The notes: generated by a model from the sequence alone, not told the origin. A stretch of 64,000 bases of DNA from Paraburkholderia sp. CNPSo 3272 (GCF_024206495.1 NZ_JAMBPQ010000028.1:1-64000), one strand, 5' to 3'; shown: positions 35,990 through 44,880, counted from the first letter of the stretch. A program made the numbers and translations.

Positions 35990-37375
35990 TCAGGCGCCGG
36001 CTACGCGCGCGGGCGCATCGCCCTTGCCGGCGGTTTCGTTGCCGTACTCCACTAGACGGTTATAGAGCGTCTTCAGGCTGATGCCGAGGATTTCCGCCGC
36101 ACGCGTCTTCACGCCGCCGCACTGCTCGAGCGTCGCGAGGATGAGCTGGCGATCGGCGTCGGCGAGCGAGGTGCCGAACGGGATCGTCACCGCCGTGCCG
36201 GCAATCGGCTTCGAGAGCGAGATCTGCAGCGGCACCGTCGCCGTGAAATCGCCGTCGTTGCCCGACATGATGTGCGCGCGCTGCACGTAGTTCTTCAGCT
36301 CGCGCACGTTGCCGGGCCACGGGTAGGCTGCGAGCATGTCGCGCACCGCCGCGGGAAACTGCTTCTTCGTGCCGTGACGCGCGTTGAGTTCGTCGAGGAA
36401 CGCCTGGGCGAGCAGCTCGACGTCCTTGCCGCGCTCGCGCAGCGGCGGCAGGCTGATCGGAAACACGTTGAGGCGGTGGTAAAGGTCCAGCCGCAGCTTG
36501 CCTTCGGCGACGGCCTGCTCCGGGTCGCGGTTGGTCGCCGCGATCAGGCGCACATCAGTCTCGATTTCCTTGGTCGTGCCCACGCGCATGAACATGCCGG
36601 TCTCGAGCACGCGCAGCAGCTTCACCTGCAGTTCGATCGGCATTTCGGTGATTTCGTCGAGGAACAGCGTGCCGCCGTTCGCGCGCTCGAAATAGCCCTT
36701 GTGCTGCCGGTCGGCGCCCGTGAACGAGCCGCGCTCGTGACCGAACATCTCGGACTCGATCAGGTTCGGCGAGATCGCGCCGCAGTTCACCGCGAGGAAT
36801 TCGTGCTTGCGACGCAGGCTCAACTGGTGGATGGTCTGCGCGGCCACTTCCTTGCCGGTGCCCGATTCGCCCACCAGCATGACCGAGGCAGGGGTCGGCG
36901 CGACGCGGCTGATCTGGTCGTAGACCTCCTGCATGGTCGGCGAATTGCCGAGCATCAAGCCGAAGCGCCCCATGCGGCGCAACTCGCCGCGCAGCGTGCC
37001 GATTTCTGCCTTGAGATCGCCCGCGCGCGGCAAGCGGTTGAGGATCGCCTTGACGCGCTGGAGGTTGATCGGCTTGACCAGGTAATCGATCGCGCCCGAC
37101 TTGAGCGCATCGACGGCCGTCTCGACCGTCGCGTGCCCGGTGATGACCACGAGTTCAACACCCGAGCGCGGGTCGAGATCCTCGAAAAGGTCGGTGCCAC
37201 TGCCATCGGGCAGCTTCAGGTCGGTGAAGACCACGTCCGGCGTCTGCCGCACGAGCTGGATGCGCGCCTCTCGCAGGTCGCCTGCCTGCGCGGTGGTGAG
37301 CCCATCGTCGCTCACCACGGCCGCCAGCGCCTCGCGGGTTTGCGCATCGTCATCGACAATCAATACATGTGGCAT
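35990..37375 (-). CDS. Sigma-54-dependent response regulator, NtrC family
   Basis: A 461-aa protein: receiver domain (VLIVDDDAQ, phosphoacceptor Asp52 in VVFTDLKLPDG, Lys in YLVKPINL), AAA+ domain (Walker A GESGTGKE, sigma-54 contact loop GSFTGA in place of GAFTGA, Walker B GGTLFLDE) and a C-terminal Fis-type HTH (RAAEILGISLKTLYNRL). No sensor kinase is adjacent, so it is an orphan regulator. A minus-strand TATAAT at 37629-37624 may belong to its promoter. A paralogue lacking the receiver lies at 38402. Confidence 0.93.
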   Translation of the reverse strand: MPHVLIVDDDAQTREALAAVVSDDGLTTAQAGDLREARIQLVRQTPDVVFTDLKLPDGSGTDLFEDLDPRSGVELVVITGHATVETAVDALKSGAIDYLVKPINLQRVKAILNRLPRAGDLKAEIGTLRGELRRMGRFGLMLGNSPTMQEVYDQISRVAPTPASVMLVGESGTGKEVAAQTIHQLSLRRKHEFLAVNCGAISPNLIESEMFGHERGSFTGADRQHKGYFERANGGTLFLDEITEMPIELQVKLLRVLETGMFMRVGTTKEIETDVRLIAATNRDPEQAVAEGKLRLDLYHRLNVFPISLPPLRERGKDVELLAQAFLDELNARHGTKKQFPAAVRDMLAAYPWPGNVRELKNYVQRAHIMSGNDGDFTATVPLQISLSKPIAGTAVTIPFGTSLADADRQLILATLEQCGGVKTRAAEILGISLKTLYNRLVEYGNETAGKGDAPARVAGA

Positions 37376-37684
37376 CGCGTCTCGTCAGCCTTGATAGGTG
37401 AATGGCTCCAAAGCGCGAGCGCCGCGCCCTTCCCAGGCGCGCCGGACAACGTTGCCCGGCCCCGCGGAAGTCGCGACGCACGTGATTGCGCTGCAGTGGA
37501 GTACGAAACGGTCGGACGCACGCCCAACACGGCCAAAGCCTGAATATGCGCGGTTTTGCTACAACTGAGCAACAATAGCGTCAGCCGCGGGCCGCCCGAA
37601 CCTGGATTGTTGTTGATATGACTATTATAGACTTATTCGAGACAACCGGGCACGGCTCTCGCGTGGCCCCGGCCACCCCGCCGC
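37376..37684. other. Intergenic region upstream of the NtrC-like regulator
   Basis: No gene supported. A perfect minus-strand TATAAT (37629-37624) sits in a short AT-rich patch, about 250 bp before the regulator start, but no matching -35 is at the usual 16-18 bp. The rest is GC-rich without notable structure. Confidence 0.35.
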
Positions 37685-38002
37685 CTAGCTGTGCGGAAAC
37701 GGCCATGGCATGCCGGCCGCGCCATTCGCGCCGTTTACGCCATTCGTCGTCCGGCTCTTGACGCCCTGCGCCAGCGAGTCCGGGACGCCAGCGGCCATGG
37801 CCATTTCCGGGCCCTGTCCATTGTTGCCCGTGGTATCGGCAAGTGAGCCGCCTTCGCCTTCCCAGCGGCTCAAGTCGCGATAAAAAGATTGCCGTTGCAT
37901 GCGATGACGCTGCGAGAAACGCCAGGCGAGCATGCCCGCCATGGCCCCAAGCGCGCCGACGGTCACCAGGGTTCCTACCAATCCGTTGCGGTTCTTCGAC
38001 AT
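37685..38002 (-). CDS. Small single-pass membrane protein (105 aa), hypothetical
   Basis: Starts MSKNRNGLVGTLVTVGALGA at 38002 after a GGGAGAGGG SD. Residues about 7-28 form one TM helix, followed by a basic stretch (RFSQRHRMQRQSFYRDLSRWE) and a Gly/Asn/Ala-rich tail. Topology suggests an inner-membrane anchor with a soluble tail. No family recognised. It lies between the two related sigma-54 activators, divergent from the second. Confidence 0.65.
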   Translation of the reverse strand: MSKNRNGLVGTLVTVGALGAMAGMLAWRFSQRHRMQRQSFYRDLSRWEGEGGSLADTTGNNGQGPEMAMAAGVPDSLAQGVKSRTTNGVNGANGAAGMPWPFPHS

Positions 38003-38401
38003 ATCGCCCTCTCCCAGATACGCCTCGTCAAAGACGGAAGACGCGAGTTGACCCGAATGACATCGCCCGGGCGTGGCGCATTCGCCGCCACCACCACCAC
38101 CCCTATCCATGCAGACGGCGCCGGGCTTTCCAGGTTCCGCAGCAGGATGCGTGCCACACTCGCTCGCGGGGTACCTGGACACGTCCATTGCCCTGTCAGG
38201 CGCGGCAGTGGTTAAATGTTTACGCGTTAACGAGGTGCCAACCTCTAAGACGCAACCTCGCGGCCGTCGGAGCGGCAAGTTCCGCACCTGTCCTGGACGG
38301 CCAGCCCCGGATCGCAGGGCCTGTTCGACGATGCGCGCAGAAGCATGCCGATGCGCGCAGAAGCGAGCGCCCCGCACTACCTTTGCAGGACGAACATTCC
38401 T
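38003..38401. other. 399-bp divergent intergenic region
   Basis: Separates the small membrane protein and the second sigma-54 activator. It holds an 8-bp palindrome CGTTAACG (38225-38232) in an AT-richer patch and the short direct repeat described separately. A near-match to a sigma-54 promoter (TGGACACGTCCATTGC, 38176-38191) has one extra base between GG and GC and is not accepted. Open frames here lack SDs. Confidence 0.4.
38331..38365. repeat. Direct repeat GATGCGCGCAGAAGC, two copies
   Basis: GATGCGCGCAGAAGC occurs at 38331-38345 and 38351-38365 with a 20-bp period, about 40 bp before the start of the sigma-54 activator gene. The spacing of two helical turns fits a tandem protein-binding site, or it is a simple duplication. 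Confidence 0.6.
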
Positions 38402-39484
38402 ATGGCGTCAATCGAGCCGGGCTCGCCCGCCGCCACTAAACGCAACAGCGAAAACAACGGAAATACCGCAGCGGACGCGGATGCGCGCGTCGCGGGATTG
38501 CAGTCGTACGGCCTGCTGTACGGCTCGTCGGCCGTCATGCTGGATCTTTATGCGCAGATCGACCGCGTGGCCGTCACCGAGGCGACGGCGCTCATCGTCG
38601 GAGAATCGGGCACCGGCAAGGAGCTGATTGCCCGCACGATCCACGCGCACAGCGAACGCCGCGACGGCCCGTTCATCGCGGTCAACTGCGGCGCGATTCC
38701 CGACGAGCTGATCGAGGCCGAGTTGTTCGGCCACGAAAAAGGCAGCTTCACGGGCGCCGTGCAGGCGCGCGACGGCCACTTCGAGCACGCGCGCGGCGGC
38801 ACGCTGTTCCTCGACGAAATCACCGAGATGTCGCTGCTGCATCAGGTGAAGCTGCTGCGCGCGCTCGAAACCGGCGAGTACTTTCCGGTGGGCGGCAACG
38901 AGGCGATTCGCGGCGACGTGCGCATCATCGCCGCCACCAACCGCGACCCCGTGACGGCCGTGAAGGAAAACTGCCTGCGCGAAGACTTGATGTACCGGCT
39001 CGCGGTGTTTCCGCTGCGCGCGCCGCCGCTGCGCGAACGTGAGCGAGACCGCGAACTGCTCGCGCAGCATTTCCTCACCGAACTGAACAATCAGGAAGGC
39101 ACGCAAAAGGCGTTCAGCAAACGCGCGCTCGAAACCGTGCGCAACTGGTCGTGGCCCGGCAACGTGCGCGAACTGAAAAACGCCGTGTACCGCGCGTTCA
39201 TCCTCGCGGAAAAAGTCGTTGAGATCGCGCATCCGCAGTTGGTGCCGCGCGTGAAGAAGCCCGTCACCCAAGGCGACGCCATGAGCGTCTGGATCGGCAC
39301 ACCGCTCGCCGATGCGCAAAAGCAGATCATTCTCGGCACGCTCAAGTATTGCGGCGGCGACAAGCGTCTCGCGGCACGCACGCTCGGCGTGAGCCTCAAG
39401 ACGCTCTACAACCGGCTAGGCAGCTACGGCGCCGACGACGGCGATACCGAAGCGCCCGCCGACCCCGACGCGAACGAAGCCTGA
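38402..39484 (+). CDS. Sigma-54-dependent activator without receiver domain
   Basis: A 360-aa protein: a 35-aa leader, then an AAA+ domain (GESGTGKELIA, GHEKGSFTGAVQ, ARGGTLFLDEIT, NWSWPGNVRELKNAV) and a Fis-type HTH (ARTLGVSLKTLYNRL). The contact loop is GSFTGA as in the neighbour at 35990. The segments ...FPLRAPPLRERERDRELLAQ and SVWIGTPLADAQKQIILGTL closely resemble that protein, so the two are paralogues. With no sensory domain it must be constitutive or controlled by another protein (PspF-like logic). The acidic C-terminus follows the HTH. Confidence 0.9.
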   Translation: MASIEPGSPAATKRNSENNGNTAADADARVAGLQSYGLLYGSSAVMLDLYAQIDRVAVTEATALIVGESGTGKELIARTIHAHSERRDGPFIAVNCGAIPDELIEAELFGHEKGSFTGAVQARDGHFEHARGGTLFLDEITEMSLLHQVKLLRALETGEYFPVGGNEAIRGDVRIIAATNRDPVTAVKENCLREDLMYRLAVFPLRAPPLRERERDRELLAQHFLTELNNQEGTQKAFSKRALETVRNWSWPGNVRELKNAVYRAFILAEKVVEIAHPQLVPRVKKPVTQGDAMSVWIGTPLADAQKQIILGTLKYCGGDKRLAARTLGVSLKTLYNRLGSYGADDGDTEAPADPDANEA

Positions 39485-39535
39485 GTCCCCATCCCCCACC
39501 GCCGCGGCACGCCCGTTGCGCGGCGAGGCGCAGCC

Positions 39536-39577
39536 GCACGGCAGGCTGATCAAAGATCGGCCTGCCGTGCACGCCCT
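39536..39577 (+). terminator. Probable terminator after the sigma-54 activator
   Basis: 11-bp perfect inverted repeat GCACGGCAGGC/GCCTGCCGTGC (39536-39546 with 39560-39570), with an inner GATC/GATC loop pairing, followed 6 nt later by TTTT. Some downstream spacing reduces confidence. Confidence 0.65.
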
Positions 39578-39708
39578 TTTGCAATTCCTTGCACTTTACC
39601 TATCCCCGTAAGCAATTCCGTGCTGCACAATCCGCAGCACGTCAAGTAAGCAAAACATGCTGGATATCCGCGCAATGCGGCGCTATCCGGCTAGCGGCAG
39701 GAATCATC

Positions 39709-40323
39709 ATGCAAGAACGAAGTGCTCGGGCGCGCGTTGCGCCATCGGTGTCGGCGGCGGTCATGGAAACGGTTGTCGGCGGCCCCCCGCTCCCTCGCTG
39801 CAGACGCGTCATATCGCTCACGCTGCTCGCCACGGTAGCGAGTCTCGCGTGCTCGGCCTGCAGCTCGCTCTACTCCGAAGGCGCGCAAACGGGCGCCGGT
39901 ATCGCCGGCGCGGCGGTCGCCTCGAAAGTGACGAGCAACGCCGCCGTGGCGACCGGCATCGGCCTTGGCGCCGTGGCCGCGGCAAAGGCCGGCGTGCAGT
40001 ACTCCGAGCGCGTCGTCCATACCAACACCCAAAACAGCATCGCCCACGCCGCGGGCCCGCTCGCAGTCGGCGCGGTCGCGCCGTGGTCGATCACGCACTC
40101 GTTCCCGATCGAGGACGACGAGCATGGCCGCGTCACGGTGAGCCGCACGATCAGCAGCGGTGCGCTCGACTGCAAGGAGATCGTGTTCTCCGTCGATCAC
40201 GAGGCCACGAAGGACAAGCCCGCCTCGAGCGCGTTCTTCGTCGCTTCGGTGTGCCGCGACGGCGACAACTGGAAGTGGGCCTCGGCCGAACCCGCCACCG
40301 CCCGTTGGGGTGCGCTGCAATGA
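39709..40323 (+). CDS. Hypothetical secreted/envelope protein, paralogue 1
   Basis: A 204-aa protein. A hydrophobic segment (ISLTLLATVASLACSAC, about 34-50) is signal-peptide-like; the Cys residues could form a weak lipobox, but the -1 to -3 positions are poor. A Gly/Ala-rich stretch follows (AQTGAGIAGAAVASKV), then a conserved C-terminal domain: WSITHSFPIEDDEHGRVTVSR, CKEIVFSVDHE and WKWASAEPATARWGALQ. The C-terminal half is homologous to the next gene. A CAGGA SD precedes the ATG at 39709. The stop overlaps the next start by ATGA. No family function known to me. Confidence 0.75.
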   Translation: MQERSARARVAPSVSAAVMETVVGGPPLPRCRRVISLTLLATVASLACSACSSLYSEGAQTGAGIAGAAVASKVTSNAAVATGIGLGAVAAAKAGVQYSERVVHTNTQNSIAHAAGPLAVGAVAPWSITHSFPIEDDEHGRVTVSRTISSGALDCKEIVFSVDHEATKDKPASSAFFVASVCRDGDNWKWASAEPATARWGALQ

Positions 40324-40886
40324 ACGGCATGAACGCGCGCGCGAAAGGCGTACGGCAGGTTGCGACGGATTCGTCGACGGCTCGCCGCGTGAAGCTCATC
40401 GCACTGGCCGCGCTCAGTGCGGGCATCGCGCTCGCGGCGAGCGGGTGCTCGTCGATCGGCGCGGCGAGCGGCGCCGCGGCTGCGGCGGCCACGGGCATCG
40501 TCACGGCGAATCCCGCCGTCGGTATCGGCGTCGGCATTGCCGTGCAGGCGGCCACCGACGAAGCCGTCGGCCGCTTCATGAAGAGCATGCACGCGGACCA
40601 GCAGGCGCTGATCGCCGAGACGGCCGGCCGCCTGCCCGTGGGTGGCATGGACATCTGGCGCGTCAAGCACGATTTGCCCGTGGAGAACGGCCACGGCCAG
40701 GTGCGCGTGACGCGCGCGTTCGCCAACGCCCTCACGCTGTGCAAGGACTTCGTATTCTCGGTGCAGGACGGCGAGAAGGCCGACGCGCCCGAGCAGTGGT
40801 TCACCGCGAGCGCCTGTCAGGACCAGTCGGGCTGGAAGTGGGCCACGGCGGAGCCTGCGGTGGAGCGCTGGGGCACGCTGCAATAG
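40320..40886 (+). CDS. Hypothetical lipoprotein, paralogue 2
   Basis: A 188-aa protein with a signal peptide ending LAASGC, a plausible lipobox (Cys at about 42), then an Ala/Gly-rich stretch (SIGAASGAAAAAATGIVTANP) that could form a glycine-zipper hairpin. The C-terminal domain (WRVKHDLPVENGHGQVRVTR, CKDFVFSVQDGE, WKWATAEPAVERWGTLQ) aligns with the preceding protein. Its ATG overlaps the previous TGA (ATGA), indicating translational coupling. Two coupled, diverged copies suggest a hetero-oligomeric envelope function. A bidirectional terminator follows. Confidence 0.8.
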   Translation: MNGMNARAKGVRQVATDSSTARRVKLIALAALSAGIALAASGCSSIGAASGAAAAAATGIVTANPAVGIGVGIAVQAATDEAVGRFMKSMHADQQALIAETAGRLPVGGMDIWRVKHDLPVENGHGQVRVTRAFANALTLCKDFVFSVQDGEKADAPEQWFTASACQDQSGWKWATAEPAVERWGTLQ

Positions 40887-40904
40887 CGCGTCTTGTCCGC
40901 AAAC

Positions 40905-40947
40905 GAAAAAACGGTCGCCGGGTGAACTCACCCCGCGACCGCTTTTA
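40905..40947. terminator. Bidirectional terminator
   Basis: Stem CGGTCGC-x-GGGTGA / TCACCC-x-GCGACCG (about 40912-40941), flanked by A-run (40905-40911) and TTTT (40943-40946). It ends both the lipoprotein pair (plus) and the ABC transporter operon (minus, stop at 40972). Confidence 0.85.
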
Positions 40948-40971
40948 TATGCCCGGCGAACCGCGCGTCGC

Positions 40972-42321
40972 TCAGGACTCCACGTCTTCGAGACTGAAGA
41001 TTTCCGACTGGTCGTTATACGAGAAGATCTCGCCATAACGGCCCCAGTCGATCACGGTGTCGAGCGTCTCTTCGGCGGCGCCATCGGAGAGAAAGTCCTC
41101 CAGTTCCTGCTCGAAACGCACGCGCGGCGCGCGATGGCCCGGGCGTTCGTTGAGCACCTTCTTGATCCGCGCCGCGAGCGGCACGTGGCGCAGCAGATGT
41201 TCGGCGAACATCATCTTGCGCTCCTGCGTGCCGAACTCCGCGAACACGCGCGCGGGCGGCGTGAGCAGCACGTCCCCTTCGCGCACGTCGGCGAAACCGA
41301 GGTTCTGCAGCACTTCCGCGATCGGGAACAGGTCGTCCACTTCCAGATGCAGCGAGCGCGCAATTTCGGGCATGTCGGCGCGGCCGTGATACGGCGCCAT
41401 CGCGAGCGTTTCGATCAGACCGGCCATCAGGTTGGTCGACACGCGCGGCAGCCAGCTGCCGAGTTCGAGGCCCTTCTTGGTGGTCTCGTCGGTCTGGCGC
41501 GCGGTCATCTTCGCGTAGATGTCGTCCACGAGCTTGCGGAATACCGGGTCGAGACGGTTGCGCGGATGCTTGAACGGCACCTTGATCTCGGCCACCACGC
41601 GCCCCGGGTTCGACGACAGCACCAGAATGCGGTCGCACATGAACACCGCTTCCTCGATGTTGTGCGTGACGATCAGCACCGACTTGATCGGCAAGCGGCC
41701 TTGCGTCCACAGGTCGAGCAGGTCGGTACGCAGCGTTTCGGCGGTCAGCACGTCGAGTGCCGAGAACGGCTCGTCCATCAGCATCAGCATCGGGTCGACG
41801 ACGAGCGCGCGCGCGAAACCCACGCGCTGGCGCATGCCGCCCGAAAGCTCGCGCGGATAGGCGTTTTCGAAGCCATCCAGACCGATCAGGTCGATGGCCG
41901 CCAGCGCCCGTTCGCGGCGCTCGCGCGCGCCCACGCCCTGCGCTTCGAGGCCCGCTTCCACGTTCTGCAGCACCGTGAGCCACGGGAACAGCGCGAAGGT
42001 CTGGAACACCATCGCCACGCCTTCGGCGGGCCCATCGAGCGGCTTGCCGCGCCAGGTGACGTCGCCCGACGTGGGCGAGATCAGGCCCGCGATGATGCGC
42101 AGCAGCGTGGACTTGCCCGAGCCCGAGCGGCCCAGCAGCCCGACGATCTCGCCCTCGCGCAGCTGGAGATTGGCGTCGTCGAGCACGAGCAGCTCGCCCT
42201 GGTTCTTTTTGAAGCCCCGGCACACGTCCTTCACGTTCAGAATTTCTTCGCCGACGCGCGGCGGGTTCGGGGCCGTCTGCACGTCGCCGTGCGCGGCGCT
42301 CAGCGTCTTGGGGTTTTGCAT
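40972..42321 (-). CDS. NitT/TauT-type ABC transporter ATP-binding protein with AAA-associated C-terminal domain
   Basis: A 449-aa protein. Residues about 28-260 are an ABC domain: Walker A GRSGSGKST, Q-loop VFQTFALFPW, signature LSGGMRQRV, Walker B MLMLMDEPFSALD, and H-loop VTHN. Residues about 290-430 form a regulatory domain of the AAA-associated type (SLHLEVDDLFPIAEVLQNLGF), longer than usual SsuB/TauB (about 255 aa). Start at 42321 (MQNPKT) uses GAAGG; an ATG at 42339 is possible. It follows the double permease with a gap of 29 bp. Substrate unknown: sulfonate, nitrate, bicarbonate or other. Confidence 0.9.
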   Translation of the reverse strand: MQNPKTLSAAHGDVQTAPNPPRVGEEILNVKDVCRGFKKNQGELLVLDDANLQLREGEIVGLLGRSGSGKSTLLRIIAGLISPTSGDVTWRGKPLDGPAEGVAMVFQTFALFPWLTVLQNVEAGLEAQGVGARERRERALAAIDLIGLDGFENAYPRELSGGMRQRVGFARALVVDPMLMLMDEPFSALDVLTAETLRTDLLDLWTQGRLPIKSVLIVTHNIEEAVFMCDRILVLSSNPGRVVAEIKVPFKHPRNRLDPVFRKLVDDIYAKMTARQTDETTKKGLELGSWLPRVSTNLMAGLIETLAMAPYHGRADMPEIARSLHLEVDDLFPIAEVLQNLGFADVREGDVLLTPPARVFAEFGTQERKMMFAEHLLRHVPLAARIKKVLNERPGHRAPRVRFEQELEDFLSDGAAEETLDTVIDWGRYGEIFSYNDQSEIFSLEDVES

Positions 42322-42350
42322 CGCGTTACCTTCGATCATTCGTTGTTCGA

Positions 42351-44114
42351 TCAGTCGAGCCGCAGACGGGACTCGGCGTACGTGTACAGCGGGCGCCACA
42401 AGAGGCGGTTGAACAGCGTGACGAAGAGTGACATCACGGCAATGCCGAGAATGATCTTCGGGTAATCGCCGGCCGCCGTTGTCTGCGCGATGTAGGCGCC
42501 GAGGCCATGCGCGACGACCTTCGTATCGCCCCACTGCACGAATTCCGCGACGATACTCGCATTCCACGCGCCGCCCGAAGCCGTGATGGCGCCCGTCACG
42601 TAATACGGGAAAATGCCCGGCAGCATAGCCTGACGCCACCACTGCCAGCCACGAATGCGGAAGTTCTTCGCCGCTTCCTTGTAGTCGTTCGGATAGGCGC
42701 TGGCCCCCGCGATCACGTTGAACAGGATATACCACTGGGTGCCGAGCACGATCAGCGGCGACAGCCAGATGTCCGGGTTGAGGTGAAAGCGCACGATCAC
42801 GATAACGAACACCGGGAACAGCAGGTTCGCCGGGAACGCCGCGAGGAACTGCGCGAGCGGCTGCACCTTCTCGGCGAGCGCCGGGCGCAGGCCGATCAGC
42901 ACGCCGAGCGGCACCCAGATCACCGAAGCGATGGCGATCAACAGCAGCACGCGAAAGAGCGTGATGAAGCCGAGACCGAGCACGTGCCACACTTCGTCGA
43001 GCGTCACGCCCGTGCGTACGAAGGCCACCACGCGCCACGCCACGAACACGGTCAATGCGATGACGAGCACGGCCCACACGGCGTCGCCGATGCGTGCGCG
43101 CAAGCCGGTGCGGCCGCGCGCCACGGGTGCCGCGAACGTCACGTTCGGAAACGACGGCAGCTTGATCGGCATGCGCGCAGCCTTGGCGAAGAGCCAGCCC
43201 ATCGGCACGAGCAGCTGATGAATGAGATGGGTGCGCCGGATCAGGTCGAGCAGCCACGATTCGGGGGCGTCGCCCGAGCTCGTGTTCTCCATGCGGAACT
43301 TGTCGGCCCATGCGACGAGCGGGCGGAACAGGAACTGGTCGTAGGCGAGAATCACCACAATCATCGCGAGAATCACCCAGCCCACGGCATGCAGGTTCTT
43401 TTCCGCGATCGCCTGGGCCAGATACGCGCCGACACCCGGCAGCGTGATCGTGTTGTTGCCCACCGTGATCGCTTCGGAGGCCACCACGAAGAACCAGCCG
43501 CCCGACATCGACATCATCATGTTCCAGATGAGGCCAGGCATCGAGAACGGCACCTCGAGCTTCCAGAAGCGCTGCCACGCGGTCAGGTGGAACCCTCGCG
43601 AGACTTCGTCCAGATCGCGCGGCACCGTGCGCAGCGACTGGTAGAAGCTGAAGGTCATGTTCCAGGCCTGGCTCGTGAAGATCGCGAAGATCGCCGCGAG
43701 TTCAGCACCGAGCACGCGCGAGGGAAACAGCGCGAGAAAGAACGTCACCGTAAACGAGATGTAGCCGAGCACCGGCACCGACTGCAGGATGTCGAGAATC
43801 GGCACGAGCACCTGGCCCGCGCGGCGGCTCTTCGCCGCGAGCGTGCCGTACACGAGCGTGAAGATGAGCGACGCCACCATCGCCGCGAGCATGCGCAGCG
43901 TGGTGCGCATGGCGTACTCGGGCAGATTGGCAGGATCGAGCGAGATGACCTGGGTCTTGAGCGTCGAGATGGGCGCCATCGTTTCGTGAAAGCCCACGGC
44001 CGCCATCGCGATCAGGCCGATCATCAGCGGGAACGCCACGAAGTCCCAGCGGTTCGGCAGCACGCGCCACGCCGAGGCGTTGGCCGTGCGGTTCAGGTTG
44101 AAGCTGAACTCCAT
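42351..44114 (-). CDS. NitT/TauT-type ABC permease, double-length fusion
   Basis: A 587-aa inner-membrane protein carrying two BPD-transporter permease domains in one chain (about 75-290 and 375-580). Each has a family coupling-loop pattern (PRDLDEVSRGFHLTAWQRFWKLEVPFSMPGL; YPNDYKEAAKNFRIRGWQWWRQAMLPGIFPY). A single chain can thus form the whole transmembrane pore, where most NitT/TauT systems use two copies of one permease. The linker is cytoplasmic. No substrate-binding protein gene lies next to it. Start 44114 (MEFSFNLNRT). Confidence 0.9.
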   Translation of the reverse strand: MEFSFNLNRTANASAWRVLPNRWDFVAFPLMIGLIAMAAVGFHETMAPISTLKTQVISLDPANLPEYAMRTTLRMLAAMVASLIFTLVYGTLAAKSRRAGQVLVPILDILQSVPVLGYISFTVTFFLALFPSRVLGAELAAIFAIFTSQAWNMTFSFYQSLRTVPRDLDEVSRGFHLTAWQRFWKLEVPFSMPGLIWNMMMSMSGGWFFVVASEAITVGNNTITLPGVGAYLAQAIAEKNLHAVGWVILAMIVVILAYDQFLFRPLVAWADKFRMENTSSGDAPESWLLDLIRRTHLIHQLLVPMGWLFAKAARMPIKLPSFPNVTFAAPVARGRTGLRARIGDAVWAVLVIALTVFVAWRVVAFVRTGVTLDEVWHVLGLGFITLFRVLLLIAIASVIWVPLGVLIGLRPALAEKVQPLAQFLAAFPANLLFPVFVIVIVRFHLNPDIWLSPLIVLGTQWYILFNVIAGASAYPNDYKEAAKNFRIRGWQWWRQAMLPGIFPYYVTGAITASGGAWNASIVAEFVQWGDTKVVAHGLGAYIAQTTAAGDYPKIILGIAVMSLFVTLFNRLLWRPLYTYAESRLRLD

Positions 44115-44880
44115 TCAGACGCCCTCCGCGCCGGGTTTCAGAAAGGCGGACGACATCGCGTCCGTGCCGCCGGACAGGCGTGGCACTTGCTGCGGAGATG
44201 GCGGATCGACAAAGACAAGGCGCATGGACTCAGAATTTCGTTGGCGTTGATGACACGGCGACGATGCCGCGGTGGTACACACCGCCCGCGCCGCAGTTGC
44301 GGCTGGCGGCTGGCGGCTGGGCTTGCCTCGACTGAAACGGCACGACACTACTACAACCTTCATGACACTCACAACCGCGCCCGGCATTGCGCGAAAGCCA
44401 GAGCACGCGGGCTTTCGCGGCGCTTTCGCCGGCCTTCGGGGGAGCTTCCAGAACGCGTCCGCGAACGGCTCGTGCACGTCATCGTGATGACGCATCGATG
44501 ACGCCTTGATGACACGGCGACGCCGCGTCTTCCGCCACTCCTGCCTCATTCAGGCCGCCGACGCCAGTGGGCGTCGCTTGCGCGCCACACGCTGGCTCAC
44601 GCGAAAAGTCCGCGCACGACACCGCTATGACCACGCGTGCGTCCCTTGCACCGCGGTCATCGCCGCGTATCGCCGTGCTGACGGGATGCGGCTTGCATGT
44701 TGGCGATCCACGCTCGCACCGCCGCCCGCTCGCGCCGCCTCGCAACGCCGCGCCGACGCTTCGAGAGCGGGCTCGCCAGCCCCCGTTCGAGGGGTAAAAT
44801 CGACACGCTCCGTCGGTGGCGCACCGGCGCCCCCGGGCGCCGATCCCACGCCTCAATACCACTCACGAACCAGAAGGCCG
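44115..44880. other. 766-bp divergent intergenic region with GATGAC repeats
   Basis: No gene is supported by an SD plus recognisable product. Perfect 17-bp copies of TTGATGACACGGCGACG lie at 44247-44263 and 44506-44522. Near the second copy GATGAC recurs at 44486, 44497 and 44508 (11-bp period), and CGTCATC/GATGACG (44477-44492) forms a perfect dyad. These look like phased operator sites between the ABC operon and the diguanylate cyclase gene. A GCGAAAGCC/GGCTTTCGC hairpin sits inside as well. Confidence 0.55.

Noticed and set aside
38176..38191. Possible sigma-54 promoter TGGACACGTCCATTGC
   Set aside because: Eleven bases between GG and GC instead of ten; such spacing abolishes recognition.
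40972..43578. Apparent 868-aa extension of the ABC ATPase
   Set aside because: The upstream part is the permease gene read in another frame; the ATPase starts at 42321.
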